Source of the DNA: Chloroflexota bacterium
GTDB taxonomy: Bacteria; Chloroflexota; Dehalococcoidia; Dehalococcoidales; RBG-16-60-22
DNA length: 23,482 nt
Direction: 5' to 3'
NCBI GenBank assembly: GCA_016190585.1
Contig: JACPQH010000021.1
Coordinates: 1 to 23,482, forward strand
This document shows positions 6,228-11,944 of the stretch, piece by piece. Below the pieces are notes generated by a model. The model was not told the DNA's origin. It ran no database searches and saw nothing but the letters and a program-made list of their open reading frames with translations. Position 1 is the stretch's first letter. Each line of letters begins with the position of its first letter. A program made the translations under genes and the position numbers.

Positions 6228-8234
6228 CTACGCTGATCCCAGTTTCATGCTCATCAGGTATTCAGCCCGCTCGGGCCGGTAGCTCAGGGTGATGCCGAGC
6301 ACCCGCCTTTTCGCCGCCGCGAGTCCCGCCGCCGAATCGGTAATATCGATGACGTCGTACACCTGCTGCCCGCAGTTAACCGCCGCCAATATGGCGCCGT
6401 TCCGGGACTCTATTTCGGCCTGCCTCAGGTAAGCGTCGCCGCGCTGCTGGAGCTCCTCCAGCGTCCCCAGGTTCCGGTCCTCGAGCCGCGCCAGGCGGTC
6501 GCCGGCCATGCCGTCAATCTCGCTCCAGGCGAAGCCTTCTTTGAAGACGGCCTGCCCCGCCCCGGCGTCGTAGCCTTCCACCTGCACGCGGCTGAGCTCC
6601 CAGCCGCTCCGGCCGTAGCGGCCTTCGACAACCTGGTGGTCGCCGCCGTAGCTGTATGATGAGGCGTCCGCGGCCTGGGGATTGACGAGGAAGGCCTTCG
6701 CGCCTTCGATGAAAACAACGTCGGGTACGAAGGAGAGCAGTCGCGAAACCACCTCGTGCCCCCGGTCGCCGGGACTTATGGTGAAGTCTGGATACAGGCC
6801 GGCGGCAGCGGCGGACTCGGACCTGACCTCCAGCTTCAGGCCGCACCGGGCGAGCACGAAACCGAGCAGCGCCCTAACGGTCATTTCCTCCGAGCCCTTG
6901 TTCCAGCGGAACTGGTGCCGGGCCTGCCAGCGCCGCAGGGCTGCCCAGCCGTCATAGGCGTGCAGCACCAGCTTCGCTGTGCCGCCGGCGCGGATATGCT
7001 GGAGGGATTCGATGGTAAAGGACGGGCCGGCGCTCGTTTCGCCGCCCGCGGTGGTGATGTATCCCGGGGAAAAATCGAGCTGGCTGCCGATTTCGAGAGT
7101 TTCCAGGTTTCCCTGGCCGGGCGCGGCGTACCGCGCTTGATCGTTGTTGAGCTCAACCGTCAGCCTCCCGGTAGTTTCGTCCAGCTCCTGCTTCAGGCCG
7201 GTGACATCCTGGCTCAGGTCCAGGCTCTGCTCCGCCAGTCCGGCGCGCCAGACGCCGCGGGGACTGGTCAGCCAGCAGTAGTCGCCGGCATGGGCCAGGG
7301 CCAGGCCGTACTTCGACGACAGGTCGAACGGGACGGGTTCGCGCCAGGGATTATCGATGAACCGGGCTTCAGGCGCGGTGGCGGACCAGAAAGGGCGGTC
7401 ATAGGGCTCGTTTCCGGCAAATTTCTCCACGAAGAAGCCGCGGAAGACATCCGGCTTATCGAGGAAGGGCTGGCGGAAATCGTAGTCGCCCCCGGCCGGC
7501 GCCGAAGCCAGCTCCTTTAGCGCCGACCAGCTTCCGGCCGGGACATCGGCGCCGTCGCCGTAGACCAGGCTCCAGACCTTGAAGTCGCCGCCGGCATCCA
7601 GCCCGGTAACCATGGTGTTCCAGTCGCCGTCGTAAAAGCAGTCCAGCCCGCTGAGCTCCCCGGTCGTCTTGTCCCAGGTCGATGACGCCTGCCAGGCGCC
7701 GCCGGCGTGCTTCTTGACGTACAGCGTCGCGCCGACGGCGTAGAAGAGGGCTAGGTCGCCGCCCGGCCGGTAAGCGGCGCCGATGCCCCCGACCGCGGTC
7801 GTCGGCGTGTAGTCGATGAGCTCCGGTGCGCCCCAGGTCGCCCCGTAGTCGGTGCTTTTCAGCCGCCGGATGCCCCGGTCGGACTTCACCCAGAAGATGG
7901 AGACCTGGGCGCCCAGCGACGCCGCCGCCACGGCCAGGGCGTTGTACTGGCCGGCGTACGTCCAGGCGCTGAAGTCGCTCCCGGGTGCGGGGTCGGCGAC
8001 ACGCTGGTAGTACAGCTTGTTGGCGTCGGCGGGCGGGGTGATGCGGGCACGGACGAGCGAGCCGTCGCCGGGCATGGTGACTCCGTGAAAATAGTCGTCT
8101 TCCGCGCCGGTATACAGCCGCTCCCATTTCAGCCTGACCGGGCCGTTCATGCGGTTCTTTGCCTCGACCTTCAGGTAAGGCGTCCGGCTGGACTGTTTCT
8201 GGGCGGCCAGCAGGGTCGAGCTCAGCGTCCTCAT
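6228..8234 (-). CDS. Phage tail-hub-like protein with Asp-box (beta-propeller) region
   Basis: The 668-residue protein is probably a tail or receptor-contact structural protein. The first 30 residues (MRTLSSTLLAAQ...) resemble starts of tail hub proteins. Residues about 40-350 are rich in W, Y and G and contain a clear Asp box, STDYGATW (127-134), as in sialidase-like propellers. Residues about 350-668 contain LTVELNN, a GYITTAGGE segment, DYLYP-like loops and a long final helix-strand part (LQQRGDAYLRQAEIESR), which resembles tail hub or late-control D-like domains. AAGGAGG lies 7 nt before the ATG. It overlaps the upstream membrane protein gene by ATGA. Family assignment is by pattern only. 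Confidence 0.6.
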   Translation of the reverse strand: MRTLSSTLLAAQKQSSRTPYLKVEAKNRMNGPVRLKWERLYTGAEDDYFHGVTMPGDGSLVRARITPPADANKLYYQRVADPAPGSDFSAWTYAGQYNALAVAAASLGAQVSIFWVKSDRGIRRLKSTDYGATWGAPELIDYTPTTAVGGIGAAYRPGGDLALFYAVGATLYVKKHAGGAWQASSTWDKTTGELSGLDCFYDGDWNTMVTGLDAGGDFKVWSLVYGDGADVPAGSWSALKELASAPAGGDYDFRQPFLDKPDVFRGFFVEKFAGNEPYDRPFWSATAPEARFIDNPWREPVPFDLSSKYGLALAHAGDYCWLTSPRGVWRAGLAEQSLDLSQDVTGLKQELDETTGRLTVELNNDQARYAAPGQGNLETLEIGSQLDFSPGYITTAGGETSAGPSFTIESLQHIRAGGTAKLVLHAYDGWAALRRWQARHQFRWNKGSEEMTVRALLGFVLARCGLKLEVRSESAAAAGLYPDFTISPGDRGHEVVSRLLSFVPDVVFIEGAKAFLVNPQAADASSYSYGGDHQVVEGRYGRSGWELSRVQVEGYDAGAGQAVFKEGFAWSEIDGMAGDRLARLEDRNLGTLEELQQRGDAYLRQAEIESRNGAILAAVNCGQQVYDVIDITDSAAGLAAAKRRVLGITLSYRPERAEYLMSMKLGSA

Positions 8235-8488
8235 GGTCTTGCCTCCTTATCGTCCCCTTGCTGGCCGGGAACGTAGCCCGTGCCCCAGAAGAGGTGTCCG
8301 GCGACGTAGCCCAGGGCGAACACCAGGAGAAACCAGAATACCTGTTCCCAGAGCCAGTGTCCCAGCAAAGCCCCGCACGCCACCAGCCCGATGATCCACA
8401 GCCCCTCCAGGCGGTGCCAGGCGTCCCGGACGATGTAGGTCCACGGGCGGCCGCCGATGCGCGACCACAATATCCTATATATGCCCAT
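8231..8488 (-). CDS. Small two-helix membrane protein of the phage island
   Basis: The 85-residue protein has two predicted transmembrane segments, about 29-47 (GLWIIGLVACGALLGHWLW) and 50-69 (VFWFLLVFALGYVAGHLFW). A short basic N-terminus and a charged C-terminal tail (GQQGDDKEARP) flank them. Such size and topology occur in phage holins, but nothing specific proves that. GGAGGAG lies about 9 nt before the ATG. The stop overlaps the next start as ATGA, so the two genes are coupled. It may be a membrane anchor or a holin-like protein. Confidence 0.7.
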   Translation of the reverse strand: MGIYRILWSRIGGRPWTYIVRDAWHRLEGLWIIGLVACGALLGHWLWEQVFWFLLVFALGYVAGHLFWGTGYVPGQQGDDKEARP

Positions 8489-8506
8489 GCCGTGACTCTC
8501 CTCCGC

Positions 8507-9142
8507 TTAAGCGGGACCGAAATCGGTAGATTTGGACACATGATGAGCCTGAGGCTGGTACAGGGTGCGCACCCGGACGCGGTGCCGTCTGCCCAGCCGC
8601 CGCAGTTCCCGCCGGAACGCCGCCAGCCTTGCCTCGCCCCATTTGAGGAACTTATCCGGCGCGGCCTCGCCGCCGGCGTTCACCTGGTTCACGGCATTCA
8701 GCGCCCACTCCAGGGCGGCGTAGCCCCCCGCCCCCACGGCAACCAGGTCTTCCAGCCGGGCGGGCAGGGTGGAGGTCGAGGCATCGAGGGTATGGAGCTT
8801 CCCGTAGTAGATGCCAGCGTTAGCGCCGTCCGGTACCTCGTCGCCGATAAGCGTCAGGCTCTCGCCCCAGACGGTAAAGGGCTGATAGCGCCGGGGGTAC
8901 TTGTCCACCGGGTACTCCACGGCTTCGACCATGACGCGGCCGGTCAGCGTGGACAGGCTTAAGTACCTGGAACCGGCCGTGGTGGACAGGGTGGCTTTTT
9001 GCTCGTCCGGGACGTGCTCGGAGAAGTCTTTCACGGCGTGAGCGATGTGCCGGTCAAGCTCGTTATCGGTCCAGCGGTAGGCGGCGGAGTCCTCGTCATG
9101 CAGGTCGCGCCGCAGGATCGTCCTCATATCGGTCAGGTTCAT
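8507..9142 (-). CDS. Phage adaptor/connector-like protein (DUF6682-like)
   Basis: The 211-residue protein begins MNLTDMRTILRRDLHDEDSAAYRWTDNELDRHIAHAVKDFSEHVP. This helix-rich pattern is what I know from phage adaptor (head-tail connector) proteins, including DUF6682-type ones: a short N-terminal helix, the RWTDxELDRHI segment, then a beta-rich middle and helices (LEDLVAVGAGGYAALEWALNAVN). The C-terminus is basic. AAGGAGG lies 7 nt before the ATG and overlaps the upstream gene's stop. It would sit between portal and tail. The portal partner is broken here. Confidence 0.7.
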   Translation of the reverse strand: MNLTDMRTILRRDLHDEDSAAYRWTDNELDRHIAHAVKDFSEHVPDEQKATLSTTAGSRYLSLSTLTGRVMVEAVEYPVDKYPRRYQPFTVWGESLTLIGDEVPDGANAGIYYGKLHTLDASTSTLPARLEDLVAVGAGGYAALEWALNAVNQVNAGGEAAPDKFLKWGEARLAAFRRELRRLGRRHRVRVRTLYQPQAHHVSKSTDFGPA

Positions 9143-9154
9143 GGTAATACCTCC

Positions 9155-9364
9155 TTATCCGGCGAGCGTCCGCAAGCACGGCGCTCCCTCGCCGTGGCGG
9201 CAGTCGTGCCAGTAATAGGCGCAGTCCGGCCCGTAAAGCAAGCGGGCTTCGGCCAGCATCTGGTCGCGTTCGCCCCCGGTATTTCCGGTAACGTCCAGGC
9301 TAACGAGGAGCTGCCGGCCCCGGTAAGGCTCCTCCGGGCCTTCAATATCGAGCAGTGTCAACAT
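9155..9364 (-). CDS. Small hypothetical protein of the phage island
   Basis: The 69-residue protein starts MLTLLDIEGPEEPYRGRQLLVSLDVTG and contains a Cys/His-bearing segment, DCAYYWHDCRHGEGAPC, that could bind a metal. No family is recognised. AAGGAGG is 7 nt before the ATG. It lies 40 bp after the LamG gene and 12 bp before the adaptor gene, so it belongs to the same transcript. It is too short for a confident function. Confidence 0.65.
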   Translation of the reverse strand: MLTLLDIEGPEEPYRGRQLLVSLDVTGNTGGERDQMLAEARLLYGPDCAYYWHDCRHGEGAPCLRTLAG

Positions 9365-9404
9365 GCCATATCCTCCTTGTCGGATTTCTTTGGGGTCCGG
9401 CCGC

Positions 9405-10079
9405 TTAACGGTACCTTTTCCCGGTAGCCAGGTAATAGCGGCCTATCTCGGGAAGGGTCATCACCCGTTTCACGATAACGACCTCGCCGATCCAACCGTC
9501 CCAGAAACCGCCTCCGCCGTTGTTATAGGTGCCGATATTGACCGCGCTGGAGTTCCTGATAGAAGCGCTGAGGCTGCTCACCAGGGTAGTCACTTTTTCC
9601 GGGGCGGCGTCCAGGTACATCCTGACTCCTGACGGCTGGCTGTTGCCGGCATAGGTCACAGCGGCCAGGTGCCACGCGCCGTTATTGATGGTGGTTTCGC
9701 CGCGCACCTGGAGCCAGTTGTTGACCACGTTGTTGATCAGCTCCAGTCGTATCTGGAAACCGGGGCTGAGACTGATGCTCCAGCCCTGGTAGGCCGGGGC
9801 GGACTCTCCTTTCTGCTTGCTGATGACCACGTCGCCTGAAGCCGGGTTTTTGGGTTTAAGCCAGACCATGATGCTGAAAGGCTCGGTTCGTTCGAAGTCC
9901 AGCTGCCCCGGATTGCCCAGGGAGACATAGTCATCTATGCCGTCGAAAAACCGGCCGCGGCCGGGGTGCAGCGCGGAGCCGGTGGCCGTGCCGGGGTTGC
10001 CGTAGGCGGACCTCTCGGCGAGGCCGGTTCCGTCGAGCTGCCAGAGCGGCAGGTACAGGCCCGCCTGGCAGTCAGCCAT
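9405..10079 (-). CDS. LamG/concanavalin-like lectin-domain phage protein
   Basis: The 224-residue protein has one LamG-like (laminin_G_3) jellyroll. Visible hallmarks are DGIDDYVSLGNPGQLDFERTEPFSIMVWLKP near the N-terminus, then WSISLSPGFQIRLEL, AWHLAAVTYAG, VRMYLDAAPEKV and GWIGEVVIVKRVMTLPEIGRYYL at the end. Such domains bind carbohydrates in many phage tail or decoration proteins. I start at the ATG at 10079, which matches the MADCQAGLYLPL N-terminus. The frame extends 55 codons further upstream as Arg/Ser-rich sequence that overlaps the previous gene. The ribosome binding site is weak, and the previous stop is only 7 nt away, suggesting coupling. It may bind the cell surface. Confidence 0.82.
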   Translation of the reverse strand: MADCQAGLYLPLWQLDGTGLAERSAYGNPGTATGSALHPGRGRFFDGIDDYVSLGNPGQLDFERTEPFSIMVWLKPKNPASGDVVISKQKGESAPAYQGWSISLSPGFQIRLELINNVVNNWLQVRGETTINNGAWHLAAVTYAGNSQPSGVRMYLDAAPEKVTTLVSSLSASIRNSSAVNIGTYNNGGGGFWDGWIGEVVIVKRVMTLPEIGRYYLATGKRYR

Positions 10080-10086
10080 CAGAGGT

Positions 10087-10458
10087 TTAGCTGCCACTGT
10101 AGGCCACCCTGACGTAGCTGCTGCCCTTGACCTTCGCCCGGCCCTGGGCGGCTTCGTCACACTGGATGATGAGCCTGACCTCGAAGGGGACAGAGTTAAA
10201 AGCGGCCACGGTCTTGAAGCGGCCGCTCCGGGTCTCCTCGACATAGGTCATGCCGATGTCGGCTTTGGTCACGGCGGGGTGCAGGTCTACCCAGGCGCCG
10301 CCCGCGTTCCTGGCCTGCCATTTGTAGGCGAGGTCGGCGGTCGCCGATGAGACGGCCTTGAAGGCGGCGGTCAGGCCGAACTCGACCTCCAGCACCTTGC
10401 CGAGCGCCGGCGGGCTGACACTGACGCTCTCGACCTCGACATCGACGCCGGCGCATTC
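10087..10458 (-). pseudogene. 5'-truncated Ig/beta-domain phage protein
   Basis: A coherent coding frame runs from about 10458 to the stop at 10087. It reads VDVEVESVSVSPPALGKVLEVEFGLTAAFKAVSSATADLAYKWQARN and ends SSYVRVAYSGS. The protein-like part starts without ATG or ribosome binding site, and an in-frame TGA (10459-10461) lies just upstream. The only internal start is a GTG at 10395. The N-terminus therefore seems lost at the left edge of an inverted block. The remaining ~120 residues are beta-rich, like a tail or Ig-like domain. It lies 7 nt before the LamG gene. The alternative, a short intact protein from the GTG (102 residues), is less likely. Confidence 0.6.
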
Positions 10459-10494
10459 TCAGACAGCCTCACGAAGAAAAAGGAGGGATAAACG

Positions 10495-10899
10495 ATGGCT
10501 TTTGCAGACCCGGGAACAGGTAGAATAATCGAGAGCGGCGCAGGCGCCGTTCGCATCACCCTGGCGGAGGCGTGCCGGGCCGGGGACATCCTCGGCTACA
10601 GCTCCGGCTGGAAGCGCGCCCTGGCCACGGTGGGCACCGCCATACAGGGGAGGCTGGTGGCCGGGGAGGACGGCGCCAGCGGCGATGTCATTACCGCCTA
10701 CCGGCGGGCGGTGGTCAGCAAGTACTCGGGCGGTACGCCGGGGATCCCGGTCTACGTGGCGGAAGGCACTGACTACGGTTATATAACCGAAACCAAGCCC
10801 GGCACCAACGGCGACTGCGACACCATTATCGGCTTCCTGGCCTCGGCCACCGCCGCCGCCCTCGAGCCCGGCTCAAGGGCAGATTCCCTGGCAACTTAA
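10495..10899 (+). CDS. Phage capsid decoration-like protein (DUF2190-like), reversed orientation
   Basis: This is a 134-residue protein. Gly-rich beta strands such as ESGAGAVRITLAEACRAGDILGYSSG, IQGRLVAGEDGASGDVITAY and YVAEGTDYGYITETKPGTN resemble small head-decoration or DUF2190-type proteins; the match is by pattern only. AGGAGGG lies 7 nt before the ATG. It is on the plus strand, whereas all other phage genes around it are on the minus strand. A 12-codon C-terminal tail of an earlier plus-strand gene, FSDSLTKKKEG plus stop, precedes it at 10456-10491. These facts place it inside an inverted block, cut off from its native partners. Confidence 0.6.
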   Translation: MAFADPGTGRIIESGAGAVRITLAEACRAGDILGYSSGWKRALATVGTAIQGRLVAGEDGASGDVITAYRRAVVSKYSGGTPGIPVYVAEGTDYGYITETKPGTNGDCDTIIGFLASATAAALEPGSRADSLAT

Positions 10900-10925
10900 T
10901 AATTCACCCTGAGGCTTGCCCGGTG

Positions 10926-11003
10926 CGTTATTGCGAGACCGTTCCGACCGGGCCGGAAGGCGAAGCCATCCCGGAGATGGCCGGGCTTCGCCCTCGCAAT
11001 GAC
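10926..11003 (+). repeat. Dispersed intergenic repeat, copy B, with short terminal inverted repeats
   Basis: The unit begins with ATTGCGAG (10930-10937) and ends with its inverse CTCGCAAT, giving 8-bp terminal inverted repeats. It carries the same block order as copy A at 249-322. It lies between the decoration-like gene and the next plus-strand start, inside the inverted phage block. Chromosomal intergenic repeats have therefore entered the island. Confidence 0.75.
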
Positions 11004-11041
11004 TCCACTCTGTGACAAAATCGCAACAGGAGGAAATAATA

Positions 11042-11125
11042 ATGGTACCCGCGGTAATCGAACACTCGGAAAATCCCTTCGCCAGGGGCAGCCTGACATC
11101 AGACGGCATTCAGTGGTCGGCGGAC
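11042..11125 (+). pseudogene. N-terminal fragment of a plus-strand phage gene cut at the inversion edge
   Basis: An ATG with AGGAGG 8 nt upstream starts MVPAVIEHSENPFARGSLTSDGIQWSADA. After about 28 codons the sequence becomes the exact antisense of the portal gene, so the frame continues to 11347 with meaningless sequence. The ribosome binding site and N-terminus look real, but the protein is truncated near 11125. It follows the decoration-like gene in the same direction and may once have encoded a head protein. I do not recognise the family. Confidence 0.55.
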
Positions 11126-11368
11126 GCGCTGGGCCCGCAGCCGGGCTTTGTCGGAGTCTTCCGCCGCCTCGACGGCGAAGGTGATGCCGGACATCAGGTA
11201 AGAGGTCAGCTTGTCGATGAAGGTCCGGGCATAGTTAAAGGTCAGGCGTCTTTCCCCCCGCCTCTCCCGTCCCTCCCAGTGCTGGCCGTGGTAGAAATCA
11301 AGCAGCCTCTGGTAGCCCCTGATGCGGTCCAGGTCCAGCCGGTTTAGCTGGGTCGCCAATGAGTTCAT
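11099..11368 (-). pseudogene. Truncated phage portal protein (N-terminal fragment)
   Basis: The first 81 residues, MNSLATQLNRLDLDRIRGYQRLLDFYHGQHW...RLTFNYARTFIDKLTSYLMSGITFAVEA, resemble portal protein N-termini, which contain a YxxYYxGxH-like helix and an NYxRxxVDKxxSYLxG segment. At about 11125 the frame runs into unrelated sequence and stops after 8 more codons. A complete portal would be about 400-500 residues, so most is missing. GGAGG lies 7 nt before the ATG, which overlaps the upstream HTH gene's stop as ATGA. The loss of this essential protein shows the island cannot make normal particles by itself. Confidence 0.72.
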
Positions 11369-11688
11369 GATTCCCCCTCCGTCTTTTTTAGGCTGATCGC
11401 CGGCGGCAGCGCCTTCACCGTGTCTTTGAGGGCCCGCTGCACCGTTCGCTCGCTGACGCCGAACATCCGGGACAGCTCCTTCACCTTCTTCCCTTGTTCA
11501 TGGAAAAGCGCCGCCATTTCCCGGTTGCGCAGCTTCTTCAGCCACTGCAGCGCGCCGCCGGGCTCTTCGTAAACGCAGTGCTTAAAGGGGCAATTAAGGC
11601 AGGAAGCTGCCAGTTGGCAGCCTTCGTCTTTATAGTGGCAGTACTCCGGCGGAAGGTCGGGTTCCGGGCTGTCATCCGGGCTTGTCAA
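11365..11688 (-). CDS. Cys-rich N-terminus plus HTH protein, probable phage regulator
   Basis: The 107-residue protein has five N-terminal cysteines, C17, C24, C30, C33 and C38 (C-x6-C-x5-C-x2-C-x4-C, with H18), in CHYKDEGCQLAASCLNCPFKHC. These look like a metal or Fe-S site. A C-terminal HTH, KVKELSRMFGVSERTVQRALKD (about 68-89), resembles sigma region 4 or Xre/MarR-type DNA readers. The start is a TTG with GGAG 5 nt upstream. It overlaps the portal gene by ATGA. It is first in its transcript, 60 nt after a promoter that carries an SOS-like site. A regulator of the phage late genes is a reasonable inference. Confidence 0.7.
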   Translation of the reverse strand: MTSPDDSPEPDLPPEYCHYKDEGCQLAASCLNCPFKHCVYEEPGGALQWLKKLRNREMAALFHEQGKKVKELSRMFGVSERTVQRALKDTVKALPPAISLKKTEGES

Positions 11689-11752
11689 CTGGTCTCCGCT
11701 ATTCCTGGTAAGCTCAAAGTCCGTCAGCGTCTCCTCAAACCAATTCGGTGCT

Positions 11753-11781
11753 ATAATAGTACAAATGTTCTAATCAATCAA
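11753..11781 (-). promoter_or_regulatory. Promoter of the HTH/portal transcript
   Basis: TTGATT (11776-11781) and TATTAT (11753-11758) on the minus strand are 17 nt apart. The start near 11746 gives a leader of about 58 nt. A plus-strand TG-C-TATAAT extended -10 (11749-11757) overlaps the same -10, so a bidirectional promoter region is possible. Confidence 0.6.
11758..11771. promoter_or_regulatory. SOS-box-like palindrome within the regulator promoter
   Basis: AGTACAAATGTTCT (minus AGAACATTTGTACT) differs by one base from the Gram-positive-type SOS box AGAAC-N4-GTTCT. It fills the spacer between the -35 and -10 elements of the minus promoter, where a bound repressor would block polymerase. 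LexA of Dehalococcoides was reported, as I recall, to use a Gram-positive-type box. Binding here is inference. Confidence 0.4.
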
Positions 11782-11809
11782 CGGCCTTTTGTCGTTTCCT
11801 CCGGGTTCC

Positions 11810-11838
11810 TTGACAGCCTGAACCTTGCGGGCTATAAT
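11810..11838 (+). promoter_or_regulatory. Perfect consensus promoter of the surface protein gene
   Basis: TTGACA (11810-11815), 17 nt, then TATAAT (11833-11838). Both hexamers match the sigma-70 consensus exactly. The start near 11845 leaves about 100 nt before the ATG at 11945, where AGGAAGG lies upstream. Confidence 0.88.
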
Positions 11839-11944
11839 AGCCTCGAACAAAAGCGCCGGGGAGTGATTTGCGCTTTCAATTCCTTTACCGCCCCGTTCCC
11901 ATTCACTTCGCCAGCCCGCATGATATTAATTTTAGGAAGGTAAG

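Noticed and set aside
6756..8962. Overlapping long frames (7456-8541 minus, 6756-7520 plus, 8159-8962 plus) around the tail-hub gene
   Set aside because: Low-complexity Arg/Pro/Gly composition, no start signals, and full overlap with better supported genes.
10440..11130. DNA-invertase switch (Hin/Gin type) at the inverted phage block
   Set aside because: No recombinase gene is in the window and no inverted repeats were found at the two edges. Only short, same-strand GAATGC and GATGTC matches were seen.
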